Below, piece after piece: positions 30,542 to 39,505 of a stretch of 64,000 bases of DNA. This stretch comes from Xenorhabdus bovienii SS-2004 (GTDB lineage: Bacteria > Pseudomonadota > Gammaproteobacteria > Enterobacterales > Enterobacteriaceae), in NCBI RefSeq assembly GCF_000027225.1, contig NC_013892.1, positions 3,224,001-3,288,000 on the forward strand. Direction: 5' to 3'. How positions within the stretch are numbered: the stretch's first letter is position 1; each line of letters begins with the position of its first letter. Made by a program: the position numbers and the translations under genes. The notes under the pieces were generated by a model. It had not been told where the DNA came from. It ran no database searches and was given only the letters and a program-made list of their open reading frames with translations.

Positions 30542-31823
30542 ATACCGCTTCCAATGCCAGCAATTCTTCTATTGTTTGCCTACGTCGAATCAAACGGGCG
30601 TCACCCTCAATAAACAAAATTTCGGGGATCAAAGGGCGACTATTGTAATTTGAAGACATAGATGCACCATAAGCGCCTGTATCGTGGAAAATCAAATAAT
30701 CCCCTACACAAACGCGAGGCAACAAACGCGGCACAACATCGCCTCCTGCTGATTGAGTAAACACATCACCTGATTCACATAACGGCCCTGCAACTAACGT
30801 TTCATGTAACTCAGCATCCTGCGAAACAGCCTCATCAATATGCTGGCTATTCACCGATAAAACTGAAATATGATGATAGCTTCCATACATCGTTGGGCGC
30901 ATCAAATCGTTGAAACCCGCATCCACCAGCACATAATGACGGCTACCCATTGGTTTTACTGCCCTCACTTCAGCCATCAAAATACCTGATTCAGCCACCA
31001 GAAAACGGCCTGGCTCAATTTCCAGTTCAACATGATGCCCCAAGTGCCGTTCAATGCGCTGGCGAGCTTTATGCCACAGACTGTAATAGTGTTCAGTATC
31101 CACTATTTCATCACCCGTTTTATAAGGAATTGATAATCCGCCTCCTGCTGAAATGGCCTGAATGTCCTCACCGCACGATATAACTTGTTCCACCATAGCG
31201 TTACATACATTGGCAAGATGTTGATAATCCACTCCAGAACCAATGTGCATATGTAATCCAACCAATTTCAGCCCATATTGGCGGACTTTCTCAATCGCCA
31301 GCGGTAAATCCTGAAACCAGATCCCGTGCTTGCTGTTTTCGCCGCCCGTATTGGTTTTCTGACTATGACCATGACCAAATCCCGGATTAATGCGTAGCCA
31401 AATAGGATGACCCGACTGACGTGTACCAATCTGCTCCAGCATATCAATGGAGCCGACATTGACTGGAATATCCAACTCAATCACTCGATTAAGTGTTATT
31501 TCATCAATCAAATCCGCAGTGAACACAATTTCGGATCGATCACGGCCGGGCTGATATCCAGCATAAAGTGCCCGTTCAATTTCCCCCAATGACACCGCAT
31601 CCACTTTTACTCCCTGTGCTCTCATCAAACTCAGGATATGGGTATTAGAGCAGGCTTTCTGTGCAAACCGAATGATATCAAACCGCTTTAATCGATTGAT
31701 TTTTCGGATAATAATGTCACTGTCATAAACCCATAATGGTGTTCCGTAATCAACGGGTAAACGCAGCAGATTCTCTGGAGTAAATTTTTCGCCTGAAAAA
31801 CCAGTCAAAGTTGATATCGTCAT
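30540..31823 (-). CDS. lysA: Diaminopimelate decarboxylase
   Basis: PLP enzyme for the last step of lysine synthesis: meso-diaminopimelate to L-lysine. 427 aa. The PLP lysine is in RFAQKACSNTHILSLM; other family motifs are HGHSQKTNTGGENSKHGIW, GLHMHIGSGVDY, EIEPGRFLVAESG and GPLCESGDVFTQ, with HDTGAYGASMSSNYNSRP near the end. Divergent from lysR, the activator that depends on diaminopimelate in E. coli. Confidence 0.97.
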   Translation of the reverse strand: MTISTLTGFSGEKFTPENLLRLPVDYGTPLWVYDSDIIIRKINRLKRFDIIRFAQKACSNTHILSLMRAQGVKVDAVSLGEIERALYAGYQPGRDRSEIVFTADLIDEITLNRVIELDIPVNVGSIDMLEQIGTRQSGHPIWLRINPGFGHGHSQKTNTGGENSKHGIWFQDLPLAIEKVRQYGLKLVGLHMHIGSGVDYQHLANVCNAMVEQVISCGEDIQAISAGGGLSIPYKTGDEIVDTEHYYSLWHKARQRIERHLGHHVELEIEPGRFLVAESGILMAEVRAVKPMGSRHYVLVDAGFNDLMRPTMYGSYHHISVLSVNSQHIDEAVSQDAELHETLVAGPLCESGDVFTQSAGGDVVPRLLPRVCVGDYLIFHDTGAYGASMSSNYNSRPLIPEILFIEGDARLIRRRQTIEELLALEAV

Positions 31824-32008
31824 TGAAATTTCTCACCAAACCAGCAGATGCTTCATTATTGACAGCAATAAGGCAGGAAGGAAAATATCCATTTAGCTGT
31901 AGTCTATTTATTTATGATATCGTTTTGATTATTTTTCAAACTAATCATGTGATGTAGATAAAGCATTATCCATGATGAAATAGCAATCCGTATAAAAGAG
32001 ATGAAATT

Positions 32009-32938
32009 ATGCACTCTTGTTCATGGCGACACATTGAGATTTTTCACGCAGTAATGACCACCAAAAACCTGACTGACGCAGCGGTGTTGTTGAAAACTTC
32101 GCAACCCACTGTCAGCCGTGAACTGGCGCGTTTTGAACAGTTGCTGAAATTCAAATTATTTGATCGGATCAAAGGGCGTTTATTTCCCACAGCACAGGGA
32201 TTGCGATTATTTGAAGAAGTCCAGCGTTCTTATTATGGGCTGGAAAGGATACTTAATGCGGCAGAAAGCATTCGTCAATTTGAACATGCGCAGCTTTCTA
32301 TCGCCTGCCTGCCAGTGTTTTCCCAATCTTTACTGCCAAAAGCCTGCCATAGTTTTATTCAACGCTATCCGGAAGCGAAGCTGACCATCATCCCGCAAGA
32401 ATCCCCGCTGTTGGAGGAATGGCTTTCAGCACAGCGCCACGATATCGGTTTGACCGAACATTTGCAGACTCCCGCAGGCACTGAGCAAGAAACATTGATT
32501 ACCTTGAATGAAGTCTGCGTCCTGCCTGCCAATCATCCACTCAGTCAAAAATCACAACTGACGCCAGAAGATTTTCATGAGCAAAAATTTATCAGCCTGT
32601 CGATAACCGACAGTTACAGGCAGCTCATTGATACCATATTTAGCGAACATCATGTCAATCGCAATATGATCATGGAGACACACAGCGCGGCGTCAATCTG
32701 TGCCATGATCAGTGAAGGTATCGGCATGTCTGTCGTGAATCCTTTAACTGCCTTGGATTATCTGGATAAAAATGCGGGGATTTGCGTCCGGCCATTCAGT
32801 ATAGACATCCCATTCACGGTCAGTTTAATCAAACCCATACATCGGCCATTCTCGGAACCCGTCGAAATATTCATTACCCATTTGAAACAACAGACCGGCC
32901 AGTTTCCGCTAAAACTGGCATTAGCTTTTCAACATTAA
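32009..32938 (+). CDS. lysR: LysR transcriptional activator of lysA
   Basis: 309 aa LysR-type regulator: HTH in DAAVLLKTSQPTVSRELARF, then an effector-binding domain. Divergent from lysA, and the N-terminus HIEIFHAVMTTKNLTDAAVL is very like E. coli LysR. The 185-bp shared region to its left should hold the binding site. The last 18 bases overlap the end of the convergent LysR-family gene. Confidence 0.95.
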   Translation: MHSCSWRHIEIFHAVMTTKNLTDAAVLLKTSQPTVSRELARFEQLLKFKLFDRIKGRLFPTAQGLRLFEEVQRSYYGLERILNAAESIRQFEHAQLSIACLPVFSQSLLPKACHSFIQRYPEAKLTIIPQESPLLEEWLSAQRHDIGLTEHLQTPAGTEQETLITLNEVCVLPANHPLSQKSQLTPEDFHEQKFISLSITDSYRQLIDTIFSEHHVNRNMIMETHSAASICAMISEGIGMSVVNPLTALDYLDKNAGICVRPFSIDIPFTVSLIKPIHRPFSEPVEIFITHLKQQTGQFPLKLALAFQH

Positions 32939-33835
32939 CTGCTGCCAATGGGGTGCATTAGCAAACCAGCCCACCAGAAAATCCAACAATGCCCGTAAAG
33001 TAACCGGCATATTCTGACGACTGGTATAAATACCATAGATCCCCATTGCCTGAGGTTGATAATCCGGCAATAACTCAACCAACTGCCCGGATATTAAATG
33101 CGGAGCAGCAGAATAATAAGGCTGCATGGTTATGCCTGCTCCCTGTAAAGCCGCTTCCATCAGTACTGTTGATTCGTTGGCACTAAGCGTACCACTGACA
33201 GGAACTGAATACTGTTCATGTTGTTTTTCAAACAACCACAAACTTTTGCCAAAAAAATTATATGTCAGGCAGTTATGTGAGGCTAAATCAGTGGGTTTCT
33301 GCGGAATAATTTTTCTATCTAAGTAAGAAGGAGCCGCACAAACAACAGAATGACAAATGGATAATGGACGGGCAATCAGATTCGGTTCCAAATTATTAGT
33401 AATGCGAATCGCTAAATCAATACGCTCTTCAATCAAGTTGATAACTTTGTTGTTAATTTGCAAGTTGACGGCAATTTGTGGATATATGCGCATAAATTCA
33501 GGAATAGCAACAGACAACGCGCTAGTACCCAGCGATTGAGAACAGCTCACTCTCAGCAACCCTCTCAGGGTTTGTGATACCAGTGATTGCTGAACGGGCA
33601 TTGTCTCCGCTAATTCCAGCAATTTCAGACTGCGCTGATAAGCATTTTCTCCTGCCGAAGTCAGACTGATTTTACGTGTCGTACGATGCAGTAGACGAAC
33701 ACCTGCCCATTTCTCCATTTCAGCCAGATAACGCGACACCATTGCCCGTGACATATCAAGCCGTTCCGCCGCTGCAACCAAACTCCCCTGCTCCACAATC
33801 GTGACAAAAACCTGTGCTGCCGTGATCCTATCCAT
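32921..33835 (-). CDS. LysR-family transcriptional regulator
   Basis: 304 aa. N-terminal winged helix (RITAAQVFVTIVEQGSLVAA, then AERLDMSRAMVSRYLAEMEK) and a C-terminal LysR substrate domain. It belongs to the branch with a CrgA/YafC-like N-terminus. Divergent from the MBL-fold gene at 33975 across 139 bp carrying two near-identical 14-mers, so it probably controls that gene and itself. Ligand unknown. Confidence 0.85.
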   Translation of the reverse strand: MDRITAAQVFVTIVEQGSLVAAAERLDMSRAMVSRYLAEMEKWAGVRLLHRTTRKISLTSAGENAYQRSLKLLELAETMPVQQSLVSQTLRGLLRVSCSQSLGTSALSVAIPEFMRIYPQIAVNLQINNKVINLIEERIDLAIRITNNLEPNLIARPLSICHSVVCAAPSYLDRKIIPQKPTDLASHNCLTYNFFGKSLWLFEKQHEQYSVPVSGTLSANESTVLMEAALQGAGITMQPYYSAAPHLISGQLVELLPDYQPQAMGIYGIYTSRQNMPVTLRALLDFLVGWFANAPHWQQLMLKS

Positions 33836-33865
33836 TCTGCCTGTTTATCCCCTGCTGTAATTAGA

Positions 33866-33922
33866 TCGATATATGCAACAAATAATTGCAGATTTTGCGG
33901 TTTTTAAATCGAAATATGCAAC
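33866..33922. promoter_or_regulatory. Pair of 14-bp direct repeats between the LysR gene and the MBL gene
   Basis: TCGATATATGCAAC (33866-33879) and TCGAAATATGCAAC (33909-33922) differ at one base and start 43 bp apart, about four helical turns. This spacing suits a LysR tetramer contacting two half-sites in the divergent promoter. Binding is inferred. Confidence 0.5.
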
Positions 33923-33974
33923 TTATTATACGTGCCATTCAAGCAAATAAACATTTTGATACAGGAATTCAATA

Positions 33975-34859
33975 ATGGCTCGCAAAACAACATTAAATAT
34001 CGCTCTGGCGGCGACCCTTTCTCTGGGAGTGGCATCACTGGCTCAAGCAACTAATCTCAAGTTGGATATCTACAATCCAGGTGAAACTGGTGTATTCCCT
34101 GTCTCTTCTGAAATCATCAGTGGCGACCATGAAGTTGTCCTGATTGATGCGCAATTTAAAAAGAGTGATGCCCAAGAGCTGGTAAAAATGATCCAGCAAA
34201 CCGGAAAAAAACTGACAACGATCTATATCAGCCAGTCTGATCCTGATTTTTACTTTGGTCTTGATGTGATCACGACAGCCTTCCCTGAAGCCAAAGTGAT
34301 CGCTTCACCTGAAACCATCAAAACCATCAATGAAACCAAAGACGGTAAACTGGCATATTGGGGTGGCATTCTACAAGATCAGGCCCCGAAAAAGGTTATT
34401 GTGCCAGAACCACTGAAAGGAAATACCTTCACCGTTGACGGTGAAAAGCTGATCGTGGAAGGTTTAGATGGCCCAGCCGCAGATCGTACTTTCGTTTGGG
34501 TGCCTAAATTAAAAGCTGTTGTTGGCGGCGTCACCATTTCTGGCAATATCCATGTATGGATTGCAGATACTCAAACCAAAGTATCACGCCAGCACTGGAT
34601 GCAGACATTAGATCGCATCAAGAGCCTGAAACCTGACACTATTGTACCTGGCCATTATGTAGGTAATGCACCGATGACGCTGGAATCAGTCACATTTACG
34701 CAAAAGTATCTGACCACACTGGAAAAAGAGTTACCAAAAGCCAAAGATTCAGAGGCGTTGATTGCAGCTATGAAGAAACACTATCCAAACCTTGCTGATG
34801 AATCCAGCCTTGAACTCAGTGCCAAGGTATTGAAAGGTGAAATGAAGTGGCCTCAATAA
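33975..34859 (+). CDS. Exported MBL-fold protein (Vmh type) with altered metal motif
   Basis: 294 aa with a signal peptide ending near LAQA. The fold is metallo-beta-lactamase-like (EVVLIDAQFKKSDAQELV; VVGGVTISGNIHVW; TIVPGHYVG). The zinc motif HxHxDH is not present: the matching place reads ISQSDPDFYFGLDVI, keeping only the Asp; relatives often read SHSDPD there. It may bind metal differently or act without hydrolysis. Function unknown; some members are annotated Vmh. Start has AGGAATTC upstream. Divergent from, and probably regulated by, the LysR gene at 32921. Confidence 0.75.
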   Translation: MARKTTLNIALAATLSLGVASLAQATNLKLDIYNPGETGVFPVSSEIISGDHEVVLIDAQFKKSDAQELVKMIQQTGKKLTTIYISQSDPDFYFGLDVITTAFPEAKVIASPETIKTINETKDGKLAYWGGILQDQAPKKVIVPEPLKGNTFTVDGEKLIVEGLDGPAADRTFVWVPKLKAVVGGVTISGNIHVWIADTQTKVSRQHWMQTLDRIKSLKPDTIVPGHYVGNAPMTLESVTFTQKYLTTLEKELPKAKDSEALIAAMKKHYPNLADESSLELSAKVLKGEMKWPQ

Positions 34860-34946
34860 GTTGAAAATATAACCATACAGGATTTATCGGCATATTTCCT
34901 TTGTGCTCCATGAATAACGTTATTCATGCAACAAACTTTAAAGACA

Positions 34947-34980
34947 ATGCTGTTATATTAATATAACAGCATCATTTTTT
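34947..34980 (+). terminator. Terminator after the MBL-fold gene (26-bp perfect palindrome)
   Basis: The stretch 34947-34972 is a perfect palindrome: ATGCTGTTATATT and its complement. A T-run follows at 34975-34980. A second perfect palindrome, ATGAATAACGTTATTCAT, lies at 34910-34927. Confidence 0.75.
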
Positions 34981-34999
34981 ATCTAAAAATAGAAGAACA

Positions 35000-35815
35000 T
35001 TAATCAATCTCAATTGACTGCCCAGTAGAAAGACTTTTAGCATTAGGTAACCATAACCTCCCCCACATACCACTACAGTGGCAAGCATAAACATGCCGTA
35101 TATTTTCTTTTTTGATGTATTTTCTGATAGGCAATAGTTTAAACGGTGAAGCATAACGTAAATGTAGCCCCCCAATAACTGCATAAACTTGATCAATACC
35201 CGTTATCTTCTTACAAAATTTTATAATTTCAATAACACCACGATGCCCACACCCTATAAAAATAATTAACCCATGTCTAGATTTATAAATTAAAACACCT
35301 TCATCTTTAACAAAATCAGGAGAATATTTTCCTTCGACTTTTTCTCCAACAATAACGCCATAGCATTTGTTTTCTTCTTTTTTAATCTCTCCTGAATAGA
35401 CGAAACTATCATTAATATGAGTTTCATCCTTTGAGAAAAAAGTATCAAATTTTCCGTAATCAACTTGCTTGGATAGTTTTTTGAATGTAAGTGCTTTGTT
35501 GTCGGTGATCACCCAACCATAATATCTTTCATTTTTAACATCAGGATGGCAAATAACTTTGGCATCAGTAGAAAAAAAAGGTAGCCCACCGCAATGATCA
35601 AAATGACCGTGTGATATCACAACCGTTGAGACCACAGATAAGTCGATATTTAATTTCTTTGCGTTATCAATAAAGCTGCCATCTGGCCCTGTGTCAAACA
35701 GGATTGTGGTATCTTGATTCTGAATCAGTAAACTCAGTCCGGGTTTACCGGTCAACGCCGTTTTGTAGGGCGCAAAAACCTGATTTTCCAGTAGTGCCGT
35801 AATCTTTAATACCAT
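35000..35815 (-). CDS. MBL-fold metallohydrolase, COG1237 type
   Basis: 271 aa. The full metal motif is present: VVISHGHFDHCGGLPFF, with further ligands in GCGHRGVIEI and AVIGGLHLRY near the C-terminus. This is the pattern of COG1237 (related to the archaeal dihydropterin ribofuranosyl-aminobenzene phosphate synthase). The bacterial function is unknown. ATG at 35815 (MVLKITALLENQ) fits; the frame-opening ATG at 35878 would overlap most of the gap to the prepilin peptidase. AT-rich relative to its neighbours; 74 bases downstream of the prepilin peptidase and probably co-transcribed. Confidence 0.8.
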   Translation of the reverse strand: MVLKITALLENQVFAPYKTALTGKPGLSLLIQNQDTTILFDTGPDGSFIDNAKKLNIDLSVVSTVVISHGHFDHCGGLPFFSTDAKVICHPDVKNERYYGWVITDNKALTFKKLSKQVDYGKFDTFFSKDETHINDSFVYSGEIKKEENKCYGVIVGEKVEGKYSPDFVKDEGVLIYKSRHGLIIFIGCGHRGVIEIIKFCKKITGIDQVYAVIGGLHLRYASPFKLLPIRKYIKKENIRHVYACHCSGMWGRLWLPNAKSLSTGQSIEID

Positions 35816-35889
35816 AATAGAAATTCTCTTTTCCAATAAATAAAGTGAGAGAATGAACGTTTTACACAAAACCTGCAAGTTGCTCTCGA

Positions 35890-36357
35890 TTAAATCCCCA
35901 TGATATCGATATTACTGACTCTAAGCCCCATCAACACTATCGCAGACAAACAAATATAAGGCCCAAATGCAATAAAATCAGGATATGTTTTTCTTTTAAA
36001 CCAAACTATCATAAATCCGAACAGTCCAGATATTGAAGACAGCAACATCAATACGGGGATCATTTCCATACCCAGCCACGCACCAATAGCAGCCGTTAAT
36101 TTCAGATCACCATATCCTATTCCCTCTTTCTTTAATATATATCGACAGAACTTATTTAATAACCATAAAAATAGATACCCTGATATAACACCATATATCG
36201 CACTCTTGATCGATACTAAATTCTCACTGCTATTAAAAATAAGGCCAACCCATAATAAAGGCTGAGTGATAACATCTGGTAATTGATAAGTTTTAATATC
36301 AATGATTGATAAAAAAATTAATACACTACAGAAAACCATAATCATTATACTATCCAT
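35890..36357 (-). CDS. A24 prepilin peptidase, catalytic domain only
   Basis: 155 aa aspartyl protease of the type IV prepilin family with about five to six membrane helices. The two catalytic Asp are in IDIKTYQLPD and GIGYGDLKL (GxGD). It lacks the N-terminal cytosolic methyltransferase half of PilD/GspO (which are ~280 aa), as in TadV or CpaA-like enzymes. ATG at 36357 chosen; 36396 is possible. No pilin or secretin gene lies next to it. AT-rich, so probably acquired together with the COG1237 gene. Confidence 0.78.
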   Translation of the reverse strand: MDSIMIMVFCSVLIFLSIIDIKTYQLPDVITQPLLWVGLIFNSSENLVSIKSAIYGVISGYLFLWLLNKFCRYILKKEGIGYGDLKLTAAIGAWLGMEMIPVLMLLSSISGLFGFMIVWFKRKTYPDFIAFGPYICLSAIVLMGLRVSNIDIMGI

Positions 36358-36396
36358 ATTGGTCAAACCATCCTTTATTATCATCCATGAAAACAT

Positions 36397-36699
36397 TCAA
36401 CATGGCACTCATGAATAACATCCCTGTCATTATATTCCTTATCTATTTTTTCTGACCGTAATCAGAACACGAGGGATATTAATTTATCACTAAAAGGATT
36501 AGCAATAAAAAATCAATTAAAACAGTCATTATGAAATAAATATGCGAGCCGGCTCGCAAGTGCATATCGTGCTTTCTATGGTTTAAGAGATAGCTTGATC
36601 ACGCAATCAGCGCTCATTTATCATGGCGATGAATCAACTTTGTGATATGGCTATTGCGCCATACCGGAAACATCCGGACAAAAGAAGGAAAGAAGAAAT
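36397..36699. other. Intergenic region upstream of rsmE
   Basis: About 300 bp, AT-rich, between divergent genes. It contains a perfect 16-bp GC-rich palindrome TGCGAGCCGGCTCGCA (36543-36558) with no T-run, possibly a protein-binding site. No gene seen; endA, usual upstream of rsmE in E. coli, is absent. Confidence 0.4.
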
Positions 36700-37431
36700 A
36701 TGCGAATTCCCCGCATCTATCACCCTGAACGGCTCTCCGTAGAGACGGAAATCTATCTGAGTGATGAGGCTGCCAACCATGTTGGCCGGGTACTTAGAAT
36801 GAGTAATGGACAGCCATTACAGTTATTTGATGGCAGCAATCAGGTTTTCGATGCAGAACTTATTGAAGCCAGTAAAAAGACAATCAAAGTACGTATTACC
36901 GATGGCAAACTGTCCGATCATGAATCACCACTAAACCTGCATCTGGGGCAAGTAATGTCCCGTGGTGAAAAGATGGAATTCACAATTCAAAAATCGGTTG
37001 AATTGGGTGTCAATACCATTACTCCACTACTTTCTGAACGCTGTGGTGTAAAGCTGGATGCGGAAAGGCTAGAGAAAAAATTACAGCAATGGAAAAAAAT
37101 TGTTATCTCTGCCTGTGAGCAATGTGGACGTAACTGTATTCCAGAAATCCGCCCGGTCATGTCACTTGAAGCATGGTGCGCGGAAAACGATGGTAGCCTA
37201 AAATTAAATCTGCATCCTCGTGCCAGCCAAAGTATCAACACACTGCCACTGCCAGTCGAAAAAATACGCCTGTTAATCGGCCCTGAAGGGGGATTATCCG
37301 CTGAAGAGATCGAAATGACGGCAAATCACCAATTTACTGATATTCTGTTAGGCCCTCGCGTTTTGAGGACAGAAACTACGGCACTCACCGCAATTACGGC
37401 ATTGCAAGTTCGTTTCGGTGATCTGGGTTAA
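36700..37431 (+). CDS. rsmE: 16S rRNA (uracil-1498-N3)-methyltransferase
   Basis: SPOUT-family enzyme methylating U1498 of 16S rRNA with SAM. 243 aa, the E. coli length. Starts [20 protein letters not shown]; the N-terminal PUA-like part has [20 protein letters not shown], and the knot at the C-terminus has [14 protein letters not shown] and [27 protein letters not shown] ribosome site. Followed by gshB after 9 bases. Confidence 0.97.
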   Translation: MRIPRIYHPERLSVETEIYLSDEAANHVGRVLRMSNGQPLQLFDGSNQVFDAELIEASKKTIKVRITDGKLSDHESPLNLHLGQVMSRGEKMEFTIQKSVELGVNTITPLLSERCGVKLDAERLEKKLQQWKKIVISACEQCGRNCIPEIRPVMSLEAWCAENDGSLKLNLHPRASQSINTLPLPVEKIRLLIGPEGGLSAEEIEMTANHQFTDILLGPRVLRTETTALTAITALQVRFGDLG

Positions 37432-37440
37432 GGAGAAAGA

Positions 37441-38400
37441 ATGATCAAGCTCGGCATAGTGATGGATCCAATTTCATCCATCAAAATCAAGAAAGACACA
37501 AGTTTTGCCATGTTGCTGGAAGCGCAGAAACGTGGGTGGGAAATCCATTACATGGAGATGAATGATCTCTATCTACATCAAGGGGAAGCCCGCGCCCGTA
37601 CCCGTCTGCTCACGGTCGAAGAAAACCTACAGCAATGGTATCAGTTCGGCAGCGAGCAAGAGATTGCTCTCGATAACTTGCATGTGATTCTGATGCGCAA
37701 AGATCCTCCTTTTGATACAGAGTACATCTATGCTACTTATATTCTGGAAAGGGCAGAAGACAAAGGCAGTTTGATCGTCAACAAGCCACAGAGTCTGCGC
37801 GACTGCAACGAAAAACTGTTCACAGCCTGGTTCCCAGAGTTGACACCAGATACACTGGTGACTCGCAATGCAAAAACCTTACGTGAGTTCCATCAAAAAC
37901 ATGGCGATGTTATCTTTAAGCCACTGGACGGTATGGGAGGCGCGTCTATCTTCCGTTTAAAACAAGATGACCCGAATATCGGTGTCATTATTGAAACGCT
38001 GACCGAACATGGCAGCCGTTATTGTATGGCGCAAAATTTCTTGCCGGCCATTAAGGACGGGGATAAACGTGTTCTGGTTGTTGATGGCGAGCCTGTACCC
38101 TATTGCCTTGCACGCATCCCTGCACAGGGCGAGACCCGTGGTAACCTTGCGGCAGGTGGACGCGGAGAAGCCCGCCCTCTGTCAGAAAGTGACTGGGCAA
38201 TTGCCCGTGCTGTTGCACCAGTTTTGAAAGAGAAAGGGTTAATCTTTGTCGGGCTTGACATCATTGGCGATCGTTTGACTGAAATCAACGTCACCAGCCC
38301 AACCTGTGTACGTGAAATAGAAGCTGCATTCCCAGCAATTTCTATTACTGGTATGCTGATGGATGCCATCGAAAAACGATTGGAAAAACAGCCTGCATAA
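37441..38400 (+). CDS. gshB: Glutathione synthetase
   Basis: ATP-dependent joining of gamma-glutamylcysteine and glycine, the second step to glutathione. 319 aa (E. coli 316), ATP-grasp. Motifs: LGIVMDPISSIKIKKDTSFA at the N-terminus, KPLDGMGGASIFR, RRVLVVDGEPV-like KRVLVVDGEPVPYCLARIP, and GLDIIGDRLTEINVTSPTC. AAGGAGAAAGA ribosome site. Confidence 0.97.
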   Translation: MIKLGIVMDPISSIKIKKDTSFAMLLEAQKRGWEIHYMEMNDLYLHQGEARARTRLLTVEENLQQWYQFGSEQEIALDNLHVILMRKDPPFDTEYIYATYILERAEDKGSLIVNKPQSLRDCNEKLFTAWFPELTPDTLVTRNAKTLREFHQKHGDVIFKPLDGMGGASIFRLKQDDPNIGVIIETLTEHGSRYCMAQNFLPAIKDGDKRVLVVDGEPVPYCLARIPAQGETRGNLAAGGRGEARPLSESDWAIARAVAPVLKEKGLIFVGLDIIGDRLTEINVTSPTCVREIEAAFPAISITGMLMDAIEKRLEKQPA

Positions 38401-38491
38401 CAGGCTGGACAGCATTTGCCATTTATAATGTTGGCTCACATACTGTGAGCCAAATCACGCTAACATTGCCAAAATAACTATCAGAAAACAC

Positions 38492-39055
38492 ATGAACCTA
38501 CAGCACCATTTTCTTATTGCCATGCCTTCGCTCTCTGATCCTTATTTCAACCGTTCGGTAGTTTATATCTGCGAACACGATCAAAACGGGGCAATGGGGT
38601 TAGTTATCAATAAACCTATAGCCCAAATTTCTATCCAAAGCATCCTAGAAAAATTGGATATCACTCCCGAAGGCAGAGACGACAGCATCAATTTAGATAA
38701 ACCTGTGATGGCAGGTGGCCCACTGTCTGAAGAACATGGCTTTATCTTGCACACTCCGCAATCCGGGTTCAGTTCAAGTATCCAGATCTCTGATGAAACG
38801 ATGATAACCACGTCCAAAGACGTGCTGGAAGCATTAGGTACAACACGCCAGCCCGAAAATGTTTTAATGACCCTGGGGTATTCAAGCTGGGAAAAAGGCC
38901 AGTTAGAACAAGAAATCATGGAAAATAGCTGGCTGACCGTCAGTGCAGAATCCTCTATCATTTTCGAGACCCCCGTTGCTGATCGCTGGCATGAAGCGGC
39001 TTCACTGCTCGGGATCAATATTTACAACCTCGCACCACAAGCAGGGCATGCCTGA
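38492..39055 (+). CDS. yqgE: YqgE/AlgH family protein
   Basis: 187 aa (UPF0301). Starts [20 protein letters not shown] and has the conserved [14 protein letters not shown] and [13 protein letters not shown]. Molecular function is not established in general. It sits in front of ruvX and overlaps it by one base (TGATG), pointing to coupled translation. Confidence 0.95.
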   Translation: MNLQHHFLIAMPSLSDPYFNRSVVYICEHDQNGAMGLVINKPIAQISIQSILEKLDITPEGRDDSINLDKPVMAGGPLSEEHGFILHTPQSGFSSSIQISDETMITTSKDVLEALGTTRQPENVLMTLGYSSWEKGQLEQEIMENSWLTVSAESSIIFETPVADRWHEAASLLGINIYNLAPQAGHA

Positions 39056-39480
39056 TGAAAAACCGTACAATAATCGCATTCGATTTCGGTACTCACAGCA
39101 TTGGTACAGCTATCGGACAAGAGATAACCGGTACAGCCAGAGCATTGAGTGCTTTCAAAGCTAAAGAGGGTTCTCCCAGTTGGGAACTCATTGAAAAACT
39201 TCTCAAAGAGTGGCAACCCGATTTGATCATTGTCGGATTACCACTAAATATGGATGGCACAGAACAACTCGTTACCGCTCAGGCGCGTAAATTTGCCAAT
39301 CGGCTACACGGGCGTTTTGGCGTTCAGGTTGAACTGCACGATGAGCGATTGACCACCATAGAAGCACGCTCTCACCTGTTCGATCACGGTGGTTATAAGG
39401 CTCTGGATAAAGGCAAAGTCGATTCTGTTTCTGCTGTCGTCATTCTGGAAAGCTGGTTTGAGCAACAATATTCACAATAA
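39055..39480 (+). CDS. ruvX: Holliday-junction-resolvase-like protein YqgF/RuvX (pre-16S rRNA nuclease)
   Basis: 141 aa RNase H-like protein. [20 protein letters not shown] holds the first catalytic Asp; [15 protein letters not shown] the Glu/Asp region; [15 protein letters not shown] and [12 protein letters not shown] the rest. It takes part in 16S rRNA 5'-end maturation in E. coli. Starts on the last base of yqgE. Confidence 0.95.
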   Translation: MKNRTIIAFDFGTHSIGTAIGQEITGTARALSAFKAKEGSPSWELIEKLLKEWQPDLIIVGLPLNMDGTEQLVTAQARKFANRLHGRFGVQVELHDERLTTIEARSHLFDHGGYKALDKGKVDSVSAVVILESWFEQQYSQ

Positions 39481-39505
39481 TAGTACTCACAATGAAATGT
39501 GGGTG

